Under the pieces are notes generated by a model. It did not search any database. It was not told the origin of the DNA and worked only from the letters and a program-made list of their open reading frames with translations. Positions 10,840 to 20,775 of a stretch of 64,000 nucleotides of DNA are shown piece by piece; position 1 is the first letter of the stretch; each line of letters begins with the position of its first letter. Source of the stretch: Phymatolithon calcareum. Lineage: Eukaryota; Rhodophyta; Florideophyceae; Hapalidiales. The stretch covers positions 1,612,001-1,676,000 of the forward strand of contig OZ345353.1 in assembly GCA_977006965.1 (NCBI GenBank), written 5' to 3'. Both the position numbers and the translations under genes were made by a program.

Positions 10840-11402
10840 TGTGACACGACAAGGTGTTCCAGAGGGAAAGAGGAGAGAGGTAGAGCTGAGCACAGTACCG
10901 TTGGGTTACTGGAGCGCAGCGCATACACGGCAAAAGCAGAGGCTAGTTCACCGTGCGGGTTCCTTCAGATACCCCGACGGTGCTGCCTTTATTATTCTCT
11001 ATATAAAGGAACTGCAGCAGCACAAGAGTCTACCCAGGCATTTGAGAGGGCGCAATGCATGCGACTCCACGCCCTTGAATGGTCGGACAAACTAGTGCTC
11101 TCAGTTGTGACAAATTCCAAGCGGATGTAAGTAAATCCGCAAGGCTGATTCCGAACCGCTTAGGGAGGTGACACTGACAGTCTCGTCGCCACGCACGCAC
11201 CCGTCAGCGCAAGCAAGGGGATAGGACCCGTTCGAAACGAGGACTGCGAAGTATTCCGCGTTGGCGTCCGTTCACCGGCCGCTGCTCGTACAGCGATCAT
11301 CCGGCGCAAATAGGGGACTGTCAAATACCCCATGTTCGTGTCCTTTCACCAGCCGCTGCTAAGACAGCGATCATCCGGCGCAAGACAGGGTGCAGTGTTA
11401 CA
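10840..11402 (+). mobile_element. Solo LTR (Ty3/gypsy-like), 563 bp
   Basis: It starts TGTGACAC and ends GTGTTACA, an almost perfect terminal inverted repeat of the TG...CA type. It is flanked by ATGT at 10836-10839 and 11403-11406. A TATA-like TATATAAAGG lies inside near 11000. A homologous LTR lies inverted at 23889-24882. The 3' part contains a ~90-bp internal duplication (CCGCTGCT...CATCCGGCGCAA twice). The 4-bp duplication is short and could be chance, but the second copy supports the ends. Confidence 0.7.
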
Positions 11403-11511
11403 ATGTTAGCTCATTGCAAAAGATAAACGTGGCTGCTGCATAGAAGTACGATGGTACTCCTATAAAATCCAAAGAGACTGCTAAGTTAATATCGCCAGGG
11501 CCAAATTCACC

Positions 11512-11754
11512 ATGTCGCCTCCATCACGCAAACCGTCGAAGAAGGAGGTGGTCCTACTTCTCATGAAGAAGCTCCACGAAGAACTTCGATATGTCAATAT
11601 TCGTCGAGGATCCGGTGTTCGAACAAAGGTTACTTTTCAAGTGATTCAGTGCCTTTTGGAGATACATGCAGCTCCCAGTAAAAACAAGAAATCGTTTTTG
11701 AGCACAACACGGGCTAAAAAAACCCCTACAACCATCTTAAGTCGTGCCTGGTGA
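11512..11754 (+). CDS. Small basic protein of unknown function, 80 residues
   Basis: It has an ATG with a good context (CACCATGTC) and an uninterrupted frame. The peptide is Lys/Arg-rich at both ends (for example MSPPSRKPSKKE), with a hydrophobic LLLMKKLHEEL helix early on. It begins 110 bp after the solo LTR, so it may be a retroelement ORF start rather than a host gene. No family recognised. Confidence 0.25.
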   Translation: MSPPSRKPSKKEVVLLLMKKLHEELRYVNIRRGSGVRTKVTFQVIQCLLEIHAAPSKNKKSFLSTTRAKKTPTTILSRAW

Positions 11755-12473
11755 ACGGAAACGAAGAAGAGTTAGGCTTCGCTAATTGGTAAACGAATTG
11801 CAGTAAAGGTAGGAATTGCAGTATCGATTGGAGTAGGGATTGCCAATTGCAGTTTAAATTGAAAAAAAGAACCGACGAACAGTTAATTGCACGATTGTTC
11901 TTTCCTTCAGCAATTCCAGCAATTAAATTGGTTCCAAGCCTGACTACTACCGACCCATTGCAAAATACACTATCCTACTCATACTCACCCTCGCCGAAAC
12001 CTACTACTCATCCGTTTCTCAGAGCTCTCTATGCGACAGTGAAATTTACATGCAATACAGCTGGAGAGGAAGCTCTTCTAGCTAAGTGAACTCTCTTCCT
12101 GTGCGATGCCGAAGGCCAGAGTTGTCGCCTGTCTATTGGAGTCATAAGTCGTTAGCGTGAAAAGCTCTCCCTGCGTTACGGAGGTCAGATGGGCCGCGTC
12201 AACACTGATGAAACCGTTGTAGGCCGCCCAGGTGTCTATCGCGCCCATTGGGCAACAGAAATGCTGCGAAGCTACTGTCGTATCGTCCCAGAAAGAGGAT
12301 TTGTGGTGAGCGTGTACAGTCCGCTAGGATCGCGCTGCCGAACTGCGGCCAGGTACGAGCGAAGTACTCTGATATGCGCCAGGTGGTGGACATCCGTGCC
12401 CAGCAGGAAGCCACTATGGTGTGCGCCTATGCGCGCTTTAACACGACTCCGCTTTGTTTGCGGACCATTTCCG

Positions 12474-12815
12474 TCAGATGTGCGGCATTTCCACTGACTC
12501 GGCCTTTTCTGTCAGCATGGGCGCCCGCCGCGCGAGGAGCTCCGTCCTGAATTGGCGCTCTCTTGAGGGGCCTCCAACACAGCAGTGTACGATTGACTTG
12601 GTGATCCTGAGAGCGCGGACGTTCGGCAGCGCGCTGCCGTTCACGCGGAAGGTGCAAGCTGTGCGCTGGCTACAGATGAGTGTCAGACGTTGCTTGTTGC
12701 GCCTCTCCACGAGGTTTTCCTTCCCGATTGACGGAGGGATCACGGCGTTAACAACATCGTCGAAGCTTGATCCAACGCAGCCGCCCACTTGTAGCACGAG
12801 TTCCTTCTTGTTCAT
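12474..12815 (-). CDS. Unrecognised ORF, 113 residues
   Basis: Starts with ATG at 12815 (MNKKELVLQVGGCVGSSFDD) and ends at 12474. A second open stretch follows downstream on the same strand (12414-12199) in another frame, so the original gene may have been longer and is frameshifted. Protein-like composition but no recognised domain; probably a transposon remnant. Confidence 0.25.
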   Translation of the reverse strand: MNKKELVLQVGGCVGSSFDDVVNAVIPPSIGKENLVERRNKQRLTLICSQRTACTFRVNGSALPNVRALRITKSIVHCCVGGPSRERQFRTELLARRAPMLTEKAESVEMPHI

Positions 12816-12983
12816 GGTTTCAGAGTGAGTAGAGCGGAAGCGTAGCGTGTTCGATTTGTCAGACGAATTCGAGGATGTGCACAAAACTTGGATCAAGAGT
12901 AAGTAGCAGCTACTTCCCTTTTCGCTCAAAAAAACGCAACTGTCAGCGCTCCACGTAACGGATGGGTAGTAGTTTTGGCTTGA

Positions 12984-13052
12984 GTGGATGTTTAGCGTAC
13001 TTTGACCACTATTGGTGGTTATTTAGCGAATTTCCTGATTAAATTATGAACA
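12984..13052. repeat. Right arm of the ~70-bp inverted repeat pair
   Basis: Reverse-complement partner of 10399-10470. It runs directly into the hairpin at 13054-13142. Confidence 0.55.
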
Positions 13053-13053
13053 T

Positions 13054-13142
13054 TTTAGAGATGATATTTTCCTTTTCATTAATAAAATTTTTATTAATGG
13101 AAAGGAGACGATCATCTCTAAAGAGTATTTTTAAATACTCTT
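13054..13142. repeat. Two adjacent hairpins, A/T rich
   Basis: The outer arms 13054-13065 and 13111-13122 are exact reverse complements. An inner stem (13071-13087 with 13089-13105) continues the fold, giving a nearly complete 69-nt hairpin. A second, 22-nt hairpin follows at 13121-13142. Probably a small fold-back element. Confidence 0.6.
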
Positions 13143-14365
13143 ACTCTTTAAAGATGATTTTTCCCTGAAGAAATTTAGTGTAGTCTACATCGAAACCCGT
13201 AGATTCATAAGTGAGACTTTCACGGTACTGCTGAGCTGAATCCCCTGATACGTGCACCATCAGCAGCACCTTATTCTTAGAGAGAGACAAAACAGGACCG
13301 TTCGAGTCCAGTTTCAAGTTTGTTCTACTGTTCCAGCGGAAGTAGCCCATCGAGGGTCTCTGGCACCTCCAATGGTGGAGGCCACGACAATGAATTTTGC
13401 CATAGATGATGAAATCAAGGAGATGAACGATGAAGATCCCTGGATCGTCAACCGTAGTCGTAGCTCGACGCAGCAACCATTGCGTCCGACTGCAGCGTCA
13501 AGTGGCGTTCAACGCCACTATCATACTCTCCATTTCCTATAAAACTAGCTCCCTTCAAATTGTCATTACAGCTTGCATTTACAGAAAGCCCTTACAAATA
13601 TCATTACAGTCATTACAGTACTGTAGGTTTCGGGACGCACTTACACCATGAAGGATCACCAAGGGCAAACCCTAGAATCGCTGCTTACAGCTTAGAAGTG
13701 CTTACACTGTACGCATTACAGTGGCGGCGCCTGCGGCGGGCTAGGGAATCCGCGAAGAGGATTTCATATTCTTTCATTGATCCATTTCTCATACTGCGAA
13801 GTCATTCTTTGATCCAATTCTTTTCTATAAAGCTCGCCGCGAAGCGGTGCCCTCGGCTTTTTGCCAGGGAACAACCGCACCACAGCCAGTGTGCCAACTT
13901 GTGCGTTTCAAATCCCACACGTAGGTGCAAAATATTCTAAAAGCTAGCGAACTTATAAGAAAGAGTTCTGGAACTGATGGATCCTCTGGGGCAGAACGGG
14001 GAGTGAAACTGTCTGACGACGACAAGAACATCGGGAATGGTACGTCGACCGGGCAAGCGGAGAAGTAATTAGAAAATGCCGAGGAGCATCTAATTTCGAA
14101 AACCGTCGGTCAGAACCCGACCCGACAGAAGTTCGAGAAAGTTTGCCACTTAGCAACGTCCCCGAACTGCAGCAATACGGACAGGATAAAGACTACTGGA
14201 GGAACCACCAGAGTCCCACTGAAATTGATGTGCAGAAGGTGTGGGCTCACGAAAAAGGGAATGAAGTCTCCCAACTAGTTTACATAATTGAGTGTACTGC
14301 CCAAAGTGAGACACGGGCTCCCGAAGTAATAAAAGCAGCAAAGGAACCAAAAAGGGTCAAAAAAC

Positions 14366-15144
14366 ATGGATACGACTCTCTCTGAAATAGCAAAGAGACT
14401 GACAGTGATGGAATCCAAACTCGCAGTGATCTTTAACCGTGTCACTGTACTGGAAGCACGGGTGCGGACCTTTGCTGAGGAGAACGCGATACTTCGAGCA
14501 AATAATAGGGAGCCCGAAGCCTCGCCAGCCGTTCTTGAGGACTCTGAAGACAACCCTGCTTCATCAGAAATTGAGTGGGGAGAGGAAAACCAAGCACGCA
14601 ACAATCATTCAGGCCTTATGGCAAGATTTCCGAAAGTGTTATTGACGAAGGAGAGCAAGAGCCAACCAGGAGGTCTTATCTGCACGTTTTAAAGCAAAAC
14701 ACACCAGATGATGCCCCTCTAGCAGAGGAAAAAGAAAAAGTGACCCGTGTTGCAGAGCGCATGGGAGCATTCATGGGACTCAGAGGACAGGGTGGCCATG
14801 TTACCGCGCTATACATCAAGAAACTTCCCAGAGCAGAAAGAATTGAGAAATAACAATCCATCCGAGAGATCCTCTCGAAACAAAATGTGCTTCATATTTC
14901 ATTCATAATAAACTCCGTTATGGAGATCCTATCCGAGGAAAACGACGTACAAGCAATCAAGGCACTAGTAAGATCCGCAAAACTTGTGTTGATGCTCCAC
15001 TTAAGTGTCTTCGATAATGCCCTAGGCAATAGGCGCATAGCTAACTCAAGGGAGAGACAGGCAAGAAACCTTGCTAAGCTGAGGACCAGGGCTCGTCACT
15101 GTGAAAATGCGGCAAACAATATCCAAGCTAAGGACTGGCACTGA
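14366..15144 (+). pseudogene. LINE ORF1 remnant (coiled-coil protein)
   Basis: The ATG at 14366 opens a protein whose first ~45 residues show heptad spacing (LSEIAKRLTVMESKLAVI...), typical of LINE ORF1 trimerisation coils. An acidic Ser/Pro linker follows. The frame is then lost, and related coding continues in other frames at 14575-14853 and 14887-15144. RNA binding is expected from the family only. Confidence 0.5.
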
Positions 15145-15419
15145 ACCCTCGCCAAAACCAGACAGGAAGATAACGGAGATGGACAGAGACCAAAGAATCG
15201 TTGCCCATTGGAAGTAATTCCCGCGGAGGCAGCTGTTCGCCCCTGGTTTTCGGGAAATTGTCCAGCGAGAAGAGAATCTGCAGGAAGGAAACATGAATTC
15301 GAAGCATCTCACACCCGCAAAGTATTTCATACCCGAAGAGCAGGACACCGAGATCTCCACCGATACTCCCTAAGGATCTAAGAAAACGAATAATTTGGAA
15401 CAAAAAGTGGCTCATAACT

Positions 15420-15785
15420 ACGCTGAACGTCGGTGGATCTCCTGAAACACCGAAATACGTCGAGGAACTGGTCCGGAACCACAACCTTGACATCTTCGGA
15501 ATTACAGAAACCCATCTACATCCAGAAGGAAAAGTTCGGTCGGACAGCTGTGTCATCAATGCCCTTGCCCGCTCCCACCATGAGGTCAGAACTGAGGTGC
15601 ATGGCACCCGGGACGAGATTCTGGGTCCGACGTTGATTAGCCAAGCTTCAGCATGCTTCCGGTCGTGGTCCTGTTCGGGTGTGTCATATTCTATCCCAAT
15701 TTGAGATTACCCCATATTGATAGGGTAACATTCTGCGTATACTTTAGGTTTACAGTACGATAGTGCTAGTGATCATAATGTTATT
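15420..15785 (+). pseudogene. LINE endonuclease domain remnant
   Basis: A peptide around 15440-15530 contains LDIFGITETHL, the glutamate block of the endonuclease/exonuclease/phosphatase fold. A SDHNVI block near 15766-15783 matches the C-terminal Ser-Asp-His signature. Such domains nick target DNA to prime reverse transcription. Frameshifts and stops lie between the blocks. Confidence 0.6.
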
Positions 15786-17219
15786 TTTCGGAACGCTGCC
15801 CGAGGGGAATATATCTCCTAGCGGGCGGCGCACCTGGGTAAAGAGGACCAAGTTGGGCTGCAGTGATCTTGCATTCGTCCTTCCCCATATCGGGATAACC
15901 ATTGCAGGAGCATCCACTATGGCCCCGGATCCCTGTTTTACGCTTCGACATCGCTAGTCGATCGTTCCCCGGATCGCGCTCGTTCATTTCACCCCAGCTC
16001 TTCACACCATCGAGCTATCTCTAACCCCGTACCTGGGTCTACGAGTTTTACCCACGTGATCCCCCAACCAGTAGGTCTGTCAGCCGTCCCCTGACTCGGA
16101 CGCTTGCACTCTAGGCGACTACGAGCCTGTGCCATCTCTACGCTATCACTTTCGAACCGCTCTGCCATATACCTATCCTTTGGGGGTTTGTTTCGTCACC
16201 CCGACTTCAGGCTTCACACACCGTTGCCCTACAAGAACCTAGGAGGAGCGTCTCTCTTCTTCCGAAACTTTTGTGCCTTAAAGCTTATATTCAAGCACGT
16301 AGAGAAAAGCTTCCAACTAATAATAGCACAAATCGGGAAACTCCAAGTTTCGGGTCATCTAGTTGTCTCTAAAATACACTAAAGAAGAAACTGAGAAAAA
16401 GCACACATACAAGGGGTACGGCAATCCTTGCTGGTGATTAGAACGCCAGGCACGTTCGATGGGACAAGATATCTAATAGAAGAGGTAACCAGCTCGTGCG
16501 GTGGTCTGACAAGAAAAACTGGAGCATATGTAGAGGAGAAGGACATAAGTTCCAAACAAAGATCTACTCGAGAAATATTGACTACTTCGTAACCAAGGGT
16601 ATGATAACACCAACCATTTGATACCCTGAAGGTATCTGGACTGGTAGCACGCAACACAAGCCAGTTATAACGTGCATCCGGAACTCAGAAGACATAGCCG
16701 CCTCTCCCCAGCGAAGGATGGTCTCGGTGAAGAACTGGAAAAATGCTGAATTCCAGAAAACAGTCGAAGAAGAGTACCGGAAGAAGCTTCCGGAAAAACT
16801 GGCGAACTTAAAGAGCTTCAAAGACTCAAGAGGACTAAACAATTTTTGTAACGGGATTGCCGAAATATCGACCGAAGCGTGGAGAGTTGATTACAAAACG
16901 CGTCCAGAGTCAAGCCCTTTTGGAACTCAAACTTGGATCACTTGACAACGAAGAGGTAAATTTTCTGCAAGAAATCACTAAGGACAGAAAAGCCCGAGAG
17001 GAGGGTAAATTTTAAGAAATGCACAAGACTAATTAGAATGCTTTTGAATAAAGGGAAACGGTCGTTATATCAAGAGTTCATCTTCGAACTTGAACAAACA
17101 ATTGTCTAGATTGAAACGAATGACGTCGCAGAGGGACCATATGATCTTCACGGTTCTCGTCTTAACGTCTTGCTCTGAAAAGGACAATTGGAGACAAAAA
17201 GTAACATTTTTCGCGTGCC

Positions 17220-18327
17220 CGCAGGAGATGAAGGAAGAAATTAGAAAAGACGTAGCGAACGCACTTGTCAAGAAAGCTGTCGGTGTTGATGAGGTGAAAG
17301 CAGAGATGCTAAAGCTTAACATGGACCTCAACTCAGAGATCATATTCCAATTGTTGTCAGCTTGCGGCAGAGTCGGCGACATTCCATTGTTGTGGCGAAG
17401 GTCCGTGCTCGTAAAAATGCGTAGGAAGGGGAATACGGAAGATCCCGGAAATTAAAGGCCAATATCTCCCTTGAGTCAGACAAGAAAAGTTGTAGAATCA
17501 GCTCTCAATTCCACACTACCCAAACCATGAGTATGAACTCGGATTCCCGAAGGCAAGAGTACCGAAACAGCCATACTCCAAGCAACGGAGCTGCAGTGGA
17601 AAGGGAATAGGTGTATCGCAGTCCTCGACCTCAAAGCCGCGTAAGACACTGTACCTAGGAAACCTCTCCAGAAACGGATGAGAATGGTCCTATCTAAGGC
17701 CATCGGCGACATGTGTGAAGCATTTTTATTACCCTCCTGGGTCCTAACACCGGGAGACAGCGAAAAGAATTTGTTCATAGTTGACAGAGGCGTCCCCCCA
17801 AGGGCCACCTCTCAGCCCATGTCTGTATAACATATTTATGGACGAGTTCGCATAGCGCATAAGCGCTGTTCCGAGCGAAGTAGCAGACGTATCTGCAATT
17901 CTCTTTGCAGACTATGTGATCCTTTTGGCGAAAACCCCGCACGCGCTGCAGCACCTGCTCAATATTTCAAAGAAATGGGGCGAAGAGAGAGGAATAACTT
18001 GGAGCACCAAAAAAGGTAAGAGCGAGGTGCTGGAGTCGTCCAAGACAAAGAACCACACATTTCGGCTAGCGCACCAGACCCCTTCGCAGGTAACTGAAGT
18101 TTTATACCTCGGAATGTCTCTAGGACCAACCGTAATTACGGTCACAAGCACAATCAGGCGCATAAAAAACGCCAAAGCAGCGGTATACCAATTGAAGCCA
18201 CTTGGGGTATTCATTTGGGGGATAAAAATCCTGAAAGCTATACGTATATCTACAAGTCGTTCATCCAAACAAAGTGTGAATACGCTATCCGTCTCACAGC
18301 ACCGTGGTTAAGAGTTCTTATTGATGC
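17220..18327 (+). pseudogene. LINE reverse transcriptase remnant
   Basis: Visible motifs in order: a VGVDEVKAEMLK block followed by DIPLLWRRSVLVKM (~17280-17420), a DLKAA block (~17625), VDRGVPP (~17780) and LFADYVILLAKTP (~17905-17940). The last corresponds to the catalytic F/YADD box, with Tyr replacing the second Asp. Several frameshifts and stops separate them. Confidence 0.7.
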
Positions 18328-18421
18328 CACGGTTTGATACCTCGATGTCGACTCATCTTATCCTGAAATTAAAGCAGATTTCAAGGGTCTAGTTGTTCGC
18401 TAGTTAAAAAGGTACGTGAGT

Positions 18422-18458
<37 letters not shown>

Positions 18459-18683
18459 TGCTGCAGGTAAAGAAAAGTAGAGAAACTGTTTTTAGTACGA
18501 GAGGACCAAAACAGGTTAACCACTGATGTATTGGTTGTTATACTTTTAACAAAGCCAAGTAGTTACGTTAATTAAAATATACATGCTGAAAGAATCAAAA
18601 GCATTAAAATATTTCTTAAACTTTTCAACAGATTTCTGAAAGGTAATCAGATAGATCGATTTAAAGTTAATTATACAAGAAGC
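18328..18683 (+). pseudogene. rnl: Mitochondrial large-subunit rRNA 3' fragment inserted in nuclear DNA (NUMT)
   Basis: The stretch reads like the 3' end of a bacterial-type 23S rRNA. It includes CTCGATGTCGACTCATC, GAACGTCGTGAGACAGTTCG, GTCCCTATCTGC and TAGTACGAGAGGACC, the last being the sarcin-ricin loop. A-T rich helices and a TGCTGAAAGAATC block, as at the extreme 3' end of mitochondrial LSU rRNA, follow. The A/T bias fits mitochondria rather than plastid or nuclear rDNA. The insert splits a LINE codon series: the frame before 18328 resumes at 18684, with only GC shared at both joints. Not expected to function as rRNA here. Confidence 0.88.
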
Positions 18684-19283
18684 TATCAAAGAAGTAGAAA
18701 GAACTTTCTTCTTTCAAGTATTCGGTTGTACGGCAAGTGGGAGGATCGAGCGGCTCCGACTTCTGTGCAGGATCCAAGCACCAGAACACAGGAGAAAAAT
18801 GTTAGCGCTGCGGATGTTACGACGAGGAAAGGCAAAGAATTCGGCTATCCTATCCAATCTAAGGGAAGAGCGAAACTTCAAAACTGCAGTGAGCAAGTGA
18901 TGACATTGCCGCGATACTGCAACAAGACCACTCTGACGAATACCATTCGCAAAAGACGGCAAGGGGCTCCAAGAAAGAAGAAAGAGTAAAATACCGTACG
19001 ACAAACCGGATGATAGTCCGGCCATCCCCAGGTTTTTCAAGGTGAAACATCGACAGCTGGCCATAAAACACGCAAGCGGAAATTTCCCTCAAGTGAGCAC
19101 GACGTTAATATAGAATATATTCGGAACGGCAGGAGAGCGCCACCTGGAGTCCATAAGCATGAACATAACAAAGTATGAACTGGACTCCGGAGGAATGTTA
19201 AGAACGGAAAAGGTATTAGACTCCATACTAATCTACAGCGTCAACATAATTGACAATATGGAGAACGACGAGTCCCTGTATTA
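18684..19283 (+). pseudogene. LINE C-terminal domain remnant
   Basis: It begins with an ERTFFFQVFG block, equivalent to EKTFFARVFG in the minus-strand LINE copy at 33480-34640, and ends in NMENDESLY followed by a stop at ~19283. The last part is ~90% identical to 37930-38165. Function unknown. Confidence 0.6.
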
Positions 19284-20054
19284 GGGACAAGGCGATATAC
19301 TAGAATGAACAAGTTACGAAAAACTGCTCCCGTACATTCTAAGTAGTGCTAATGAGGGCTTTAAAATAAACCTCTAAACAGTTGCAATAAAAACCTCCTG
19401 CCTAGGATCGGGAACTGTCATCCCTCCCCTTATGATCCCTCGTGGGAAATTGTAAGTTTTTCTTTTAGAAGCACTCCACGAGAGATCTGTCTACACCAGA
19501 GCAGCTTCCCGTGTACTACTGTTACATTTCCTCAGAATATCGCATCACAATATCATTTCTGCAGTCATTATAATCTCTAGTTCTAGTAGGCTGTCTATCG
19601 TCCCCATTGTCTCGTCCTCGGTCCTTCCGTTGAGTTTCGGTCATGTAAGCTTTCCTTGTAGATGTAAGGGAGTAGTACTAAAACATGTTATAGCCACCTT
19701 ATACTCCTTATCTTTACAATACTTTTATACTTTTATGTGATTATATATTTCTATGTTTTTTCCCTGTTATGTTAGTCTTTATGCTCAGTGGGTATCATAT
19801 AAGCAGGGGTCGTGCGCAATCCATTGCTATTGCAATTAATTGCAATTCGTAGCAATTCGACCCAAATTGGATTCTGATGAAGAATTGCAATTCGAATTGC
19901 TGGTAGGTAGGTTGTACGAAAGTGTATAGTTCAGCAAGAGCAGAGTTTTCGGAAATAACGATCACTTCAAATGTATCATGCGTGGTACGTGGTAATTGGT
20001 TGTCGGCAGCATCTAATATTATTATAAAACTCGGGCCAGTACAAGAGTTCAGCG

Positions 20055-20124
20055 GGGGAGCACTGGACCATTTTGGCCCAAATCAACTATATAACTATCG
20101 GGCCAAAATATTGCCGTGCTCCCC
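20055..20124. repeat. Imperfect inverted repeat inside the hAT-like element
   Basis: GGGGAGCACTGGACCATTTT and its following GGCCC pair, at about 20 of 25 positions, with the GGGCCAAAATA...GTGCTCCCC arm. Confidence 0.5.
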
Positions 20125-20176
20125 TAGTGTTATGTACGTAAAATTCTACCTACTGTATACAGTAAGAACGTTCCTA

Positions 20177-20258
20177 AATTCAACCATCCATGTGATCGTT
20201 CTGTAGTAGTGGTCTGCGTAGACCACTACAACAGAACGATCACATGGATGGTTGAATT
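20177..20258. repeat. Long near-perfect palindrome (~40-bp arms)
   Basis: The arms 20177-20215 and 20220-20258 are nearly exact reverse complements with only a few central bases unpaired. It lies inside the hAT-like element and could extrude as a cruciform or fold as RNA. Confidence 0.75.
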
Positions 20259-20775
20259 CATTCATCCGTTCAAGTATAACGGTATGGGTGTCTAGAGTGA
20301 CGTTTCTGAAAAGACAGATAGAAGAGTCAATATAAAAAGTGAAGTCCTACATTTATCCAAAGCACACTACCAGACCCACTCGACAACACCAAAACAAATT
20401 TCGCTCTTCCAATCATGGTACTATCTATTCCGAAACCGAAGCCGAAACAAGTTTTACAGCAGCTAATGCAACTCCGTCGCGAACAGCCTCGAGATATCCA
20501 TTCACGTCAATCAACCGCTCTTACTGGGATGATCAAACTGTGAAGGAAGCTATGTCAAGAGTTGTCAACCAGCGTGTTGAACAGGCTATCGCAGAAGACG
20601 AAAGTTTCGTACACCTAGGAGAAGAGGCATGAATAAACAATTAACTTGACTATTGCGGAAAGTATTCAAATTGCAATCCGAATTGCTGACTAACCGTAGT
20701 GAGCAATTGAATTGTTTAATTGCGCGACAAACAGCAATGCCGAGCAATGGAATTGGCATTACCCCTGCATATAAG

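Larger units (their letters stand above)
14366..19393 (+). mobile_element. Decayed full-length-like LINE (non-LTR retrotransposon)
   Basis: In order on the plus strand: a coiled-coil ORF1 remnant, an apurinic-endonuclease-like region, a reverse transcriptase, a C-terminal domain and a 3' UTR ending in CAGTTGCAATAAAAA. Many stops and frameshifts are present. A 356-bp mitochondrial rRNA fragment interrupts it at 18328-18683. Its last ~340 bp recur as a 5'-truncated copy at 37922-38270. The true 5' end was not found and may lie a few hundred bases before 14366. Confidence 0.75.
19804..20767. mobile_element. Non-autonomous hAT-like DNA transposon with perfect 8-bp target duplication
   Basis: CATATAAG occurs at 19796-19803 and again at 20768-20775. 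Between them the ends read CAGGGGTCGTGC...CAATCCATTGCT and its imperfect reverse complement ...AGCAATGGAATTGGCATTACCCCTG. An 8-bp duplication and CAGGGGT termini are hallmarks of the hAT superfamily. Subterminal regions are full of CAATTGC words, plausible transposase binding repeats. No transposase domain is visible. One frame (20339-20632) with GTG rather than ATG encodes an acidic/polar 97-residue peptide of unknown meaning. Confidence 0.8.

Noticed and set aside
18328-18683. Nuclear or plastid rRNA gene
   Set aside because: Only the 3' end of a bacterial-type LSU is present, with strong A/T bias and a position inside a LINE; this fits a mitochondrial insertion better.
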